In this document: piece after piece, positions 1 to 8,039 of the stretch
How the letters are laid out: every line of letters begins with the position of its first letter
How positions within the stretch are numbered: position 1 is the stretch's first letter
Assembly (NCBI GenBank): GCA_963803495.1
Contig: CAWDMP010000002.1
Location: 2,604,001 to 2,668,000 of the forward strand
DNA length: 64,000 bases
Origin: Persicitalea sp963803495
GTDB lineage: Bacteria > Bacteroidota > Bacteroidia > Cytophagales > Spirosomataceae
Reading direction: 5' to 3'
Notes under the pieces: model-generated
Told to the model about the DNA's origin: nothing
What the model saw: only the letters and a program-made list of their open reading frames with translations
Database searches by the model: none
Program-made: the position numbers and the translations under genes

Positions 1-2
1 AC

Positions 3-572
3 CAATCGATTATAAGCCAGGAACTCACGGAAGCGCAGCGGGTGCTGGACGCTTTCCTGGGCGATCCCGGCAATCTTGAAGCAATTAAAAAAGCCGCCGA
101 GTTGATGGCAGAGGCCATTCTGGGCGACCGTAAGATAATTTCCTGCGGCAACGGGGGCTCGCACTGCGATGCCATGCACTTTGCCGAAGAACTCACGGGC
201 CGCTACCGCGACAACCGCCGCTCCATGCCCGCCATTGCTATCTCGGACCCCAGCCATTTGAGCTGCGTGAGCAATGACTTTGGCTTCGAGTTTGTGTTCT
301 CGCGGTTCATCGAAGGACTGGGTCAGCCCGGTGACGTGCTGCTGGGGCTAAGTACCAGCGGCAACTCGACCAATATCATCCGGGCCGTGGAAGCAGCCCG
401 AAGCAAGGGTATGAAGGTCGTGATCCTGTCGGGTAAGGATGGCGGTAAGCTCGCCGGACTGGCCGACGTAGAGATCAGGGTAGCGCATTTTGGCTACGCG
501 GACCGCATCCAGGAAATCCACATCAAAGTGATTCATATCCTGATGCTGCTGATCGAGAAAATGGTTTTGTAG
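3..572 (+). CDS. gmhA: Phosphoheptose isomerase GmhA, 5' end cut by window edge
   Basis: SIS-domain isomerase that converts sedoheptulose 7-phosphate to D-glycero-D-manno-heptose 7-phosphate, the first step of ADP-heptose synthesis for LPS inner core; cytoplasmic. The family signature SCGNGGSHCDAMHFAEELTG is present, followed by LGLSTSGNSTN (phosphosugar-binding loop) and the conserved end GYADRIQEIHIKVIHIL. The frame is open upstream to the first base, and the extra residues align with the start of E. coli GmhA, so the true start lies just outside the window; a GTG at 42 is an internal alternative. The 189 residues seen are close to the usual 192. The stop is inside a large palindrome that may end transcription. 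Confidence 0.95.
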   Translation, partial: QSIISQELTEAQRVLDAFLGDPGNLEAIKKAAELMAEAILGDRKIISCGNGGSHCDAMHFAEELTGRYRDNRRSMPAIAISDPSHLSCVSNDFGFEFVFSRFIEGLGQPGDVLLGLSTSGNSTNIIRAVEAARSKGMKVVILSGKDGGKLAGLADVEIRVAHFGYADRIQEIHIKVIHILMLLIEKMVL

Positions 573-613
573 GGTCGTAGAGACAAGGCATGCCTTGTCT
601 CTACGACCCTACA
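568..613. repeat. Perfect 46-bp palindrome between gmhA and NUDIX gene
   Basis: Two perfect 23-base arms meet at 590/591 with no spacer; the core reads GACAAGGCATGCCTTGTC. It starts at the gmhA stop codon and could act as a transcription terminator, but the perfect symmetry and lack of loop look more like a mobile palindromic repeat. A related short palindrome is at 19449-19470. Confidence 0.85.
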
Positions 614-637
614 TTTTTTCAAAGAAAAACCCAAACC

Positions 638-1078
638 GTGCGCGTACGTCCCTCTGCCCTAATCATCGAACGAAACTGCATCCTGACCATGAAGTACCGT
701 TACGGCGGCCAGGATGTGTATACCCTGCCGGGCGGCAACCCCGATCCGGGCGAGAGCTTGTCGGAGGTCATCGTGCGGGAACTACGCGAAGAGTTGGGCG
801 TGGAAACCGAAGTAGAGCAGCTGGTATTTTGTGGGGAGGTCATTGGAGAAGGCGGCCGCAAGGACGCCCTGCACGCCGTTTTCGTAGTCCACCTCATCGC
901 CGGACTCCCGCAACTCAATCCTGAGCACACCACAGCGCTGTCCGTGGAATGGCTTTCCGTAAAAGACTTAGACCGTAAGCACCTTTACCCACACGTCGGC
1001 GAAGAAATTAAAGCCCTGCTCGCCGGACGTCTGCAAAGCGTGTACCTGGGCCGCATCGACCAACCCTATGTTGAGTAG
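638..1078 (+). CDS. NUDIX hydrolase
   Basis: Pyrophosphohydrolase of the NUDIX fold acting on nucleoside diphosphates linked to another group; the substrate cannot be told from sequence. The NUDIX box is complete: GGNPDPGES followed by REL-REELGV, with the catalytic Glu residues in REELG. I chose GTG at 638 because the protein then begins VRVRPSALIIE, the usual N-terminus of this family; an ATG at 590 exists but lies at the exact centre of the upstream palindrome. About 146 residues, a normal single-domain size. It ends before a hairpin shared with typA. Confidence 0.85.
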   Translation: MRVRPSALIIERNCILTMKYRYGGQDVYTLPGGNPDPGESLSEVIVRELREELGVETEVEQLVFCGEVIGEGGRKDALHAVFVVHLIAGLPQLNPEHTTALSVEWLSVKDLDRKHLYPHVGEEIKALLAGRLQSVYLGRIDQPYVE

Positions 1079-1086
1079 GTATTAGG

Positions 1087-1127
1087 CAAAAAAACGCTGC
1101 CAGTGCTCTGAGCAATGGCAGCGTTAA
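1087..1127 (-). terminator. Rho-independent terminator of typA
   Basis: Perfect 10-bp stem (arms 1093-1102 and 1116-1125) with a 13-nt loop. On the minus strand the stem is followed by a run of seven T, so it ends typA transcription. It may work weakly for the converging NUDIX gene too. Confidence 0.85.
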
Positions 1128-1146
1128 TTAGGAAAACGGATGGGCC

Positions 1147-2961
1147 TTACGCCATTTCAAAACGGCCGGCATTACGCTTACGGTCGGTTTCTTCCAGGAA
1201 TATCTTACGCATTCGCATGCTGTTGGGCGTCACTTCCAGGTACTCGTCTTTCTGAATATACTCCATCGTTTCCTCCAGCGAGAAGTTGATTTTCGGCGCG
1301 ATCCGCAGTCCGTCATCGGAACCGGAAGCCCGCATATTGGTCAGTTTCTTGGCCTCCTGCAAGTTCACGACGATGTCGTTGGGGCGGTTGTGCTCACCTA
1401 CTACCTGTCCGCCGTAAATCTCCTCACCAGGACCGATGAAGAAACGGCCACGATCCTGCAACTTGTCGATGGTGTAGCCCGTCGACATACCTGTGCTCTT
1501 AGAGATGATCGAACCGTTGCTGCGGCTCGGAATCACCCCACGGTAGGGCTCGAAGCTTTTGAAACGGTGCGTCAGCACAGCCTCGCCCTGCGTAGCCGTG
1601 AGTACATTGGAACGCAGACCGATCAGACCACGCGAAGGAATTTCAAATTCCAGGTGCTGCAAATCGCCTTTTGGCTCCATCACCAGCAGTTCGCCTTTGC
1701 GTTGCGTAGCCAGTTCGATGACCTTACCCGCAGTAGTTTCGGGCACGTCCACCACCATCGTTTCGATGGGCTCGAGGCGGTTGCCGTCGGCGTCTTCCTT
1801 GAAGAGTACCTGTGGCTGACCCACCTGCAATTCGTAGCCTTCGCGGCGCATCGTCTCGATCAGTACCGACAGGTGCAGAATACCCCGGCCGTAGACCAGA
1901 AACTTGTCCTCGCTACCTGCCGACTCGACGCGCAGGGCCAGGTTTTTCTCGGTTTCCTTCATCAAGCGGTCACGCAGGTGGCGCGACGTCACAAACTTGC
2001 CCTCTTTACCAAAGAAAGGCGAGTTATTGATCGTGAAGAGCATGTTCATCGTCGGCTCGTCCACCGCGATGCGGGGCAGTGCTTCGGGATTTTCCAGGTC
2101 GGCGATAGTGTCGCCAATCTCGAAATCTTCGATGCCTGTCACGGCGCAAATATCGCCCGCCTGTACTTCGGTCACCTTCTGACGACCCAGGCCCTCGAAC
2201 GTTTGTAGCTCTTTGATTTTCACTTTTTTAATCACACCATCCGCTTTGCAAAGCGACATTTGCGCGCCTTCTTTGATGGTACCGCGCAGGACCCGGCCAA
2301 TCGCGATCCGGCCCACAAACGCGTTGTAGTCCAGCGAAGTGATCTGCATTTGCGGCGTGCCTTCGTTGATCGGCGCGGGCGGAATTTGCTCGATGATCGT
2401 GTCGAGCAGGAACGTGATGTTGTCGGTGGGATGCTGCCAGTCGGGACCCATCCAGCCCTGCTTCGACGAACCGTAGACGGTCACGAAATCGAGTTGCTCC
2501 TCGGTACCACCCAGGTTGAACATCAGGTCGAATACGTTTTCCTGTACCTCTTCGGGGCGGCAGTTTTCTTTATCCACCTTATTGACCACCACGATGGGCT
2601 TCAATCCCAGTTCCAGCGCCTTGCCCAGCACGAAGCGGGTTTGGGGCATCGGTCCTTCGAAAGCATCGACCAGCAGCAGCACGCCGTCGGCCATTTTCAG
2701 GACGCGCTCCACCTCGCCGCCAAAATCGGCGTGGCCCGGCGTATCGATGACGTTGATCTTGACGTCTTTATACCGCACCGACACGTTTTTAGACGTGATC
2801 GTGATGCCGCGCTCGCGCTCAAGGTCGTTGTTGTCCAGGATCAGGTCGTCAAACTCCTGGTTCTCGCGAAACAGCTTGGAGGCGTGGATAATCTTGTCGA
2901 CGAGCGTGGTTTTGCCGTGGTCGACGTGGGCAATGATGGCGATGTTGCGAATGGATTGCAT
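1147..2961 (-). CDS. typA: Translational GTPase TypA/BipA
   Basis: Ribosome-associated GTPase of the EF-G class, involved in stress, cold adaptation and ribosome assembly. G-domain motifs are all visible: AHVDHGKTTL (P-loop, about residues 10-19), RERGITI (switch I), DTPGHADFGGEVERVL (G3) and NKVDKENCRPEEV (G4). Domains II, III, V and the C-terminal domain with SRGLIGLR follow. Length 604 residues matches the family. Transcribed alone on the minus strand, with a possible TAnnTTTG box about 90 bases upstream and a strong terminator downstream. No disruption is seen. Confidence 0.97.
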   Translation of the reverse strand: MQSIRNIAIIAHVDHGKTTLVDKIIHASKLFRENQEFDDLILDNNDLERERGITITSKNVSVRYKDVKINVIDTPGHADFGGEVERVLKMADGVLLLVDAFEGPMPQTRFVLGKALELGLKPIVVVNKVDKENCRPEEVQENVFDLMFNLGGTEEQLDFVTVYGSSKQGWMGPDWQHPTDNITFLLDTIIEQIPPAPINEGTPQMQITSLDYNAFVGRIAIGRVLRGTIKEGAQMSLCKADGVIKKVKIKELQTFEGLGRQKVTEVQAGDICAVTGIEDFEIGDTIADLENPEALPRIAVDEPTMNMLFTINNSPFFGKEGKFVTSRHLRDRLMKETEKNLALRVESAGSEDKFLVYGRGILHLSVLIETMRREGYELQVGQPQVLFKEDADGNRLEPIETMVVDVPETTAGKVIELATQRKGELLVMEPKGDLQHLEFEIPSRGLIGLRSNVLTATQGEAVLTHRFKSFEPYRGVIPSRSNGSIISKSTGMSTGYTIDKLQDRGRFFIGPGEEIYGGQVVGEHNRPNDIVVNLQEAKKLTNMRASGSDDGLRIAPKINFSLEETMEYIQKDEYLEVTPNSMRMRKIFLEETDRKRNAGRFEMA

Positions 2962-3050
2962 TTCTTTATTTCCAGGTCAATGATTGATGATTCGGTCCCA
3001 AAGGGAAAAAGAAAAGTACTTTCCATTCTCATTCCCCGTAAAATAGGCCG

Positions 3051-3058
3051 CAAAAGTA
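3051..3058 (-). promoter_or_regulatory. Possible -7 promoter box of typA
   Basis: On the minus strand this reads TACTTTTG, a match to the Bacteroidota -7 consensus TAnnTTTG. No TTG -33 box lies at the usual spacing, so the call is tentative. The rest of the 2962-3237 spacer holds a purine-rich tract at about 3155-3197 and no gene. Confidence 0.4.
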
Positions 3059-3237
3059 CGGACTTTTTCGCTGAATAGCAGTTTTTTACAATTAATTAAT
3101 CGTGAATAGCGCAAAAACGTTCATCGGTATGAGAGAAGTGCAAAAAAAGGTTGTGGGAGGGAAGGAGGAGAGAGAAGAGGGATGAGAGGAAGAAGGTACC
3201 AGGCTAACACAGCACGAGATCTGTGCGAAACGTGAGA

Positions 3238-3262
3238 GATAATCGGAAAATTTCCGATTATC
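3238..3262. promoter_or_regulatory. 25-bp operator-like palindrome upstream of the abiE genes
   Basis: Two perfect 12-base arms around a single central A; the left arm reads GATAATCGGAAA. It ends 12 bases before the TACATTTG promoter box, overlapping where the -33 region would be. AbiEi proteins are known to bind inverted repeats at their own promoter and repress it, so this is a good candidate for the autoregulatory site. Confidence 0.6.
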
Positions 3263-3274
3263 CCCCTCAATCGT

Positions 3275-3282
3275 TACATTTG
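3275..3282 (+). promoter_or_regulatory. -7 promoter box of abiEi-abiEii
   Basis: TACATTTG matches the Bacteroidota consensus TAnnTTTG exactly. It ends 3 bases before the ATG at 3286, so transcription would begin at or just after that ATG; translation may be leaderless or start at the next in-frame ATG at 3295. Confidence 0.55.
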
Positions 3283-3285
3283 TAA

Positions 3286-3938
3286 ATGGATTTCATGCAA
3301 TCGATACGACCTTTTCGCGGGCAGCCTCTAACGCACCAGATGTTGGTTTCCGTGCTGAAAGATTACAAAAGGCCGAATGACAAGATTCATGAACTACTTT
3401 CGGCTGGTTTACTGATGTCTGTCCGCAGGGGACTGTACGTAGCGATTGCGCCCGATACGCCCAGGCCGGAATCTTTTTTGCTCGCCAACCATGTGTATGG
3501 CCCAAGCTACGTTTCGATGGATAGCGCGCTGTCGTTCTACGGCATGATTCCCGAACGCGTTTACGAGATTTCCTCGGCCACCACCAAAACCTCCCGGCAG
3601 TTCCGTACTCCGGCGGGGACCTTACTCCGGCGGGGGCCTTTACCTACACACGGCTTCCGTTGCCTTACTACGCATTCGGATGGGTCCAGAAAGAACTAGC
3701 CGACCAGCAAGTTGTCATGATGGCCTCGCCGGATAAAGACCTGCTCGATAAAGTAGTCGCTACCGCCGGGCTGACGCTTCGTAGCCAGTCGGCCGCTTCG
3801 CGTTATTTGCTCGAAAACGTGCGGCTGGACGAAGAATTGTTGCGAAAACTGGATGTTTCGCTCATGGAGGAGTGGTTGTACGCCGCGCCGAAGAAAGAAA
3901 GTATAGCTATGGTCATAAACGTGTTGAAGAAATTATGA
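3286..3938 (+). pseudogene. abiEi: AbiEi-family antitoxin of type IV TA system, frameshifted
   Basis: Cognate antitoxin and transcriptional repressor of the AbiE system. The first frame carries the winged-helix part and HVYGPSYVSMDSALSFYGM, typical of AbiEi. After ATTKTSRQFRTPAG it leaves frame because a 17-base stretch is duplicated at 3607-3640. The second frame resumes with LPLPYYAFGWVQKELADQQ and continues to a stop at 3938 that overlaps the toxin start. Restoring one unit gives a protein of about 211 residues. Either a real loss of the antitoxin, a reversible slip between near-identical repeats, or an assembly fault. The repeat units differ at one base, which argues against simple misassembly. 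Confidence 0.75.
3607..3640 (+). repeat. 17-bp tandem duplication inside abiEi
   Basis: Units 3607-3623 and 3624-3640 match at 16 of 17 positions. Seventeen is not a multiple of three, so the duplication shifts the reading frame. Confidence 0.85.
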
Positions 3939-4786
3939 TAAAGGAATGGCTGAACACGTACCGACTGGGTAATCAGGAAGACGCTACCCACGCCTTACGG
4001 GAGATCATGCAGGAAGTAGCGCTCGCCGGGCTGCACCGAAGCGGTTTCTTCGAGAAAGCCGCCTTTTACGGGGACACGGCACTACGGATTTTCTACGGCT
4101 TGAACCGCTATTCGGAAGGCCTCGACTTCTCCCTGCTCGAGCCCGACCCCGCTTTTTCCCTGGAAGCCTACCTCAGCGGCATAGTGGCAGAATTCGAGTT
4201 CGCAGGAATGCAGGTATCCGTTCGGGAAAAGCAGAAGACGAATTTTTCGGCGGTTGACTCGGCTTTCCTGAAATCCGAAACGATATGGCGGGAACTGGTA
4301 TTGGAGGAGATCGTACCACAAAGCGGATTGAACCAAATTGCCCGGGTCAAGATCAAAATCGAGGTAGATACTTTACCACCGCCGGGCTTCGCCACGGAAG
4401 AAAAACTTCTACTGAAACCCTTTTCGTTTTACGTCAAATGCTTCACACTGCCTGATCTGTTCGCCGGAAAAATGCACGCCTTGCTATTTAGAAAATGGGG
4501 AACAAACGTAAAGGGCCGCGACTGGTTTGACCTGGAATGGTACATTCGCAAAGGCGTCGTCTTGAATTTGGAGCATTTTGTGGCGCGCGCGCGTGACAGT
4601 GATGACTGGCCCAGGGCTACCATGACCCCGGAGGAGTTGCGCCAGCTACTGAATGAGAAAATCGAGTCGGTCGATATGGCGCGCGTCAAAGCCGACATCA
4701 GCCGTTTTATTCCTGATCAGAAGGTGCTGGATATTTGGTCGGCGGGTTATTTTCTGGATCTGGTGGGGCATTTGAAGGTTGAATAA
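3935..4786 (+). CDS. abiEii: AbiEii/AbiGii-type nucleotidyltransferase toxin
   Basis: Toxin of the type IV TA system; family members transfer nucleotides and arrest growth, giving phage abortive infection. The ATG overlaps the antitoxin stop as ATGA, so translation is coupled; an upstream GTG in frame at 3872 is rejected because it would overlap the antitoxin deeply. Nucleotidyltransferase core YGDTALRIFYGLNRYSEGLD lies at about residues 44-63, and the late conserved block KMHALLFRKWGTNVKGRDWF is present. The usual SEDLD pair of acidic residues reads SEGLD here, so the first acid is replaced. 283 residues, full length. Confidence 0.85.
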   Translation: MIKEWLNTYRLGNQEDATHALREIMQEVALAGLHRSGFFEKAAFYGDTALRIFYGLNRYSEGLDFSLLEPDPAFSLEAYLSGIVAEFEFAGMQVSVREKQKTNFSAVDSAFLKSETIWRELVLEEIVPQSGLNQIARVKIKIEVDTLPPPGFATEEKLLLKPFSFYVKCFTLPDLFAGKMHALLFRKWGTNVKGRDWFDLEWYIRKGVVLNLEHFVARARDSDDWPRATMTPEELRQLLNEKIESVDMARVKADISRFIPDQKVLDIWSAGYFLDLVGHLKVE

Positions 4787-4862
4787 GTTCCTGAAAGAAT
4801 CACACTTTCAAATTCTTCAACGGAGTACCTGAAGGATCAAAATAGAAGTAGGTTATGCGTTG

Positions 4863-5093
4863 CTACAAGTTGACCTCATTAGCCAAAGCAGAAAGATCAA
4901 TCGTGGGATCGACGACCATCGGCGGGTACTTCTTCTGTAATTCCTCAGACTTAAGAAACATATGATACTGATCCTCCCGACTATCGGCTTTCACGGTAAT
5001 CGTCAGAGATTGGTCTTCTTTGAATGCGCTCTTGATGGAATTCAGCAGGCTGAGGTCGATTTCTCCTGCTTTGACACGGTAGGTTGTCTGCAT
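4863..5093 (-). CDS. Small antitoxin-like hypothetical protein
   Basis: 76 residues from the ATG at 5093 (MQTTYRVKAGEIDLSLLNSI). The short beta-alpha start, a stretch of acidic and polar residues and a flexible tail resemble small antitoxins found beside RelE/YoeB-type toxins in Bacteroidota, but I do not recognise a named family. No partner toxin gene follows; after the TAG stop the same frame runs 19 more codons (RITYFYFDPSGTP...) to a second stop, which may be a gene remnant. It lies between the AbiE genes and dndC, on the opposite strand from both. Confidence 0.5.
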   Translation of the reverse strand: MQTTYRVKAGEIDLSLLNSIKSAFKEDQSLTITVKADSREDQYHMFLKSEELQKKYPPMVVDPTIDLSALANEVNL

Positions 5094-5286
5094 GATTTGC
5101 TCTTTCACGTTTTGAGATTCAGTCGAATACAATTACCAAAATAACGTATTTTTTTTAAATCGACGCTTCGTTATTCAGTACTAGCCTGATTTCCCGGCAC
5201 AGAATCATAAAATCCATTGCACCCTTAATTTTATCAATCCGAGAAAAACGCACTAACTTACCGCATTTCGTAAAATCCAGCTTTTC

Positions 5287-6627
5287 ATGTCCTATATATT
5301 ATCCTTCATTGAAGAGGAAATTCTTGACCAGTACCTCATCGACGACAACAACCGTCCGTGGGTAATCGGGTTCAGCGGGGGAAAGGATTCGACGCTGCTT
5401 TTGCAGTTGGTGTGGAACGCTTTGAAGAAAATACCCGACGGAATCCGCTTTCAACGAGACATTTACATTGTCTGCAACGATACGTTGGTGGAAAATCCGC
5501 GCATCGTGCAGTTTGTGGACCGTACGTTGAAAAATATTGAAGAAGCAGTTAGCCGGACGGGGATGCCTTTCAAAGTACAGCGTACCTCGCCGGTTTTGGA
5601 AGATACTTTTTGGGTGAAGCTGGTGGGGCTTGGCTACCCCGCGCCGAACAATACGTTTCGTTGGTGTACCGAAAGACTGAAAATAGACCCGACGACCCGC
5701 TTTATCAAAACCCAAATCAGCGAGAAGGGTGAGGTAATTATTTTGCTCGGAACGCGTTCAGACGAAAGTCAAAGTCGGGCTCGCTCAATCAAAAAACACG
5801 AAATAAAGGGACGAAGATTGCGCAAGCATGTTTTGCCCAGTGCTTTTGTATACGCCCCGATCAAAGACATAACCACCAACGAGGTTTGGCAGTACCTCAT
5901 GCAGGTGCCGACGCCCTGGGGCGGGACGCACAAGGAACTTGTGACGCTGTACCGCAATGCCAACAGTGGCGATTGTCCCCTTGTGATTGACGACACGACG
6001 CCCTCGTGTGGCAACAGTCGTTTTGGTTGCTGGGTATGTACCGTAGTGAGTCGAGATAAATCGATTGAAGGACTAATAGAGAACGGGGATGAGTGGATGT
6101 GGCCGTTGATGGAACTTCGCGATGAGTTGGTGCTGAACAGAAATAACCGGGAAAACCGCGAGATTTACCGTCGGCAGGATCGCCTGAAAATTCGGGAGGC
6201 TGACAAGGAAGATGATTGGGGCCCTTACAGCCCCAAGTACCGCGCAAAAATCCTGGAAATGGTATTAAAGGCGCAACGCGAAATTCAACAATCGCAGGGC
6301 GAAACCCTTCAACTCATTTCCCACCAAGAACTCGTGGCGATCCAGGTGCTGTGGTACCGCGACGGAATTTTTAACCAAAAGGTATCCGATATCTACAATC
6401 GTATTTACGAAACACCCATCGACATGAGTAAGCACGAAGACCGCTTCCGGGAGGAAGAGGAAATTTTGAACGAAGTTTTTGAACCCGAATACGTCGAACT
6501 GGTTCAGAAGTCGCTCAAAATCATGAAAACCAAGTCGTTAATGGTTAAGAAACGTGGCATACAAAAGGATTTAGAAAATCTGTTGGATGAGTTTTTGATC
6601 CAGAAGAAAATGACGTATGCCAGTTAG
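5287..6627 (+). CDS. dndC: DNA phosphorothioation protein DndC (PAPS-reductase-like)
   Basis: ATP-pyrophosphatase/sulfurtransferase that in Dnd systems activates the DNA backbone site and hands on sulfur from the cysteine desulfurase. The PP-loop SGGKDSTLLL lies at about residue 30. Cysteines likely to hold an Fe-S cluster or carry sulfur occur in NNTFRWCTERLKID and in SRFGCWVCTVVSRDKSIEGL, both family hallmarks. 446 residues, a little shorter than many DndC. Its stop overlaps the next gene by about 10 bases. No dndD or dndE follows, unlike the classic order. SspD of the Ssp system is a homologue, so an Ssp-like role is the main alternative. Confidence 0.9.
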   Translation: MSYILSFIEEEILDQYLIDDNNRPWVIGFSGGKDSTLLLQLVWNALKKIPDGIRFQRDIYIVCNDTLVENPRIVQFVDRTLKNIEEAVSRTGMPFKVQRTSPVLEDTFWVKLVGLGYPAPNNTFRWCTERLKIDPTTRFIKTQISEKGEVIILLGTRSDESQSRARSIKKHEIKGRRLRKHVLPSAFVYAPIKDITTNEVWQYLMQVPTPWGGTHKELVTLYRNANSGDCPLVIDDTTPSCGNSRFGCWVCTVVSRDKSIEGLIENGDEWMWPLMELRDELVLNRNNRENREIYRRQDRLKIREADKEDDWGPYSPKYRAKILEMVLKAQREIQQSQGETLQLISHQELVAIQVLWYRDGIFNQKVSDIYNRIYETPIDMSKHEDRFREEEEILNEVFEPEYVELVQKSLKIMKTKSLMVKKRGIQKDLENLLDEFLIQKKMTYAS

Positions 6628-7057
6628 CGTTCAAATCCTCGACTACTTCATTTACGCTTTCACGAATCTTCGGCGCGATTCAAAAAAAGGCGGTGCACCA
6701 CATAAGCCAATACTACTTCTCGCTGTTATTCAGGAATATGAATCGAACAGAATATCAGATGAGAAGATATTTATAACGCCTGAATTAACTCACTCGTTTT
6801 CAGTACTATGGAATAACCTGGTCATTACAGAACACGATCAGAAATTTGCCCTGCCATTTTTCCATTTGACGGGTGAAAAAGGAGGTTGGTGGAAGCTAGT
6901 CCCGAATGTCGGCTGTGAACTGTGGGTGGAAAATGCGGGATCTATGCGAAGTTTTGGAAATTTGAGCGTTGCAGTTTCCTACGCTCAAATTGATCCTAAT
7001 TTATTGATAGGTGAATTATCTTGTAAAGAACGCTATTTCCTTTTTTTGAAAGAATGA
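6617..7057 (+). CDS. Small protein resembling the N-terminal domain of HNH restriction endonucleases; 3' end altered by IS
   Basis: The block GAPHKPILLLAVIQEYESNR, then a buried PFFHL and W-rich GGWWKLVP, match the N-terminal domain of many HNH endonucleases, a domain that in ScoMcrA-type enzymes reads phosphorothioated DNA. No HNH motif follows. The IS630 insertion at the TA at 7002-7003 replaces the last codons. Rejoining 7003 to 9139 gives an original C-terminus of about 19 residues ending in SQRGL, and a total of 148 residues against 146 now, so the protein was already a stand-alone domain. It overlaps the dndC 3' end, so the two are co-transcribed. Role is inferred from context only. Confidence 0.6.
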   Translation: MPVSVQILDYFIYAFTNLRRDSKKGGAPHKPILLLAVIQEYESNRISDEKIFITPELTHSFSVLWNNLVITEHDQKFALPFFHLTGEKGGWWKLVPNVGCELWVENAGSMRSFGNLSVAVSYAQIDPNLLIGELSCKERYFLFLKE

Positions 7058-8027
7058 GACCAGTAATTCGGTATCTTTTCTAATCTCTTCAATTTTTTCC
7101 ACCAACGCTTCCGCCAAGTCTGCAAGATTGAGGAACACTTGATTCTTCAACTCTCTTTTCAACTGGCTCCATAGAAGTTCGACCGGGTTGAGTTCAGGGC
7201 TATATCCGGGCAAAGAAACCAGATGAACCCTGCCCTTCCTGCGCGAGAGGAACTTTTTGACCGCTTTGCTGCGGTGGATCGTCGCCCCGTCCCACACCAC
7301 GATCAGGTTCTTGCGGCGGTACCTTCGGCACAGGTACTCCAGAAAACCGGTCACCCCCTCGCTGTCGTAAGCCTTGTCCTGCCCGCCGACGTACAGCTGC
7401 CCGTTGGGTGCCATCGCGGCGATCAAACTCAGGTGCTCCTTCCCCGCCTTCTGCTCGATGACGGGTGTCCGGCCTTTCGGGGCCCAAGTCCGGCTCACGT
7501 GCGGGAGCAGGTAAAACCCCGATTCGTCTACGTACACGATGACCCGGTTCTCGTCCTCAGCTTTTTTTTAAACCCGGCACCGTCTCCTCCCGCCATTGCT
7601 CGACCTTCTGCTTGTTCTGCTGGCGGGCCTTCCTGGCGGGTTTCTGCAGGCTCCATCCCAGCTTTTTCAGGATGCGCCCCACCTGCGTTGGGTCGTAGCT
7701 CACGCCGAAAAGCTTGCCGATCAATGCGTTGACACGCAAACGCGTCCAGATGTGACCGGGAAAACCGTGGCTGACAGCACCCTGCTCCAACTCCTTGACA
7801 AGCTGCGAGAGCTGTTCAGGCGTCATCTTGGGCGGATAACCCGTGGGCTTGCGGGTCACCAGGCCAACAGGCCCCTTCTCACGGTACTTTTTCAGCGTCT
7901 GGCTCACCCAGCCCTCGGTTAACCCCAAGGCCGAGGCGATGTCCTTCTGCCGCCAGCCGGTTTCTTTCAACTCCACGCAGCGGCGGCGTAGCAATTCGTA
8001 GTCTGATGGTTTGTACTTTGCGCTCAT
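7016..8027 (-). CDS. IS630 transposase, outer copy, two frames joined by slippage at A8
   Basis: First frame (8027 down to 7557, 156 codons) is a winged-helix DNA-binding part with WRQKDIASALGLTEGWVSQ. Second frame carries the DDE catalytic part: VDESGF, VVWDGATIH and SPELNPVELLW supply the three acids. The frames meet at a run of eight A (T run 7562-7569 on the plus strand) followed by AGCTGA; losing one A or slipping +1 fuses them. Because both copies share this arrangement, it is a programmed event and not decay. Encoded on the minus strand. Confidence 0.85.
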
Positions 8028-8039
8028 GAACGCAATTTA

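Noticed and set aside
1390..3078. Long open frames antisense to typA
   Set aside because: They have no start context or domain and follow from the codon bias of typA on the opposite strand.
3155..3197. Purine-rich tract as a regulatory or triplex-forming element
   Set aside because: No symmetry or partner was seen, and it lies in an ordinary spacer.
4787..4862. C-terminal remnant of a lost gene downstream of the small protein at 4863
   Set aside because: A 19-codon stretch in frame after the stop is too short to assign; kept only as a remark in that entry.
5093..5286. dndD or dndE in the spacers of the dnd-like island
   Set aside because: I looked on both strands between 4787 and 12449 and found no SMC-like Walker motifs and no DndE-like small gene.
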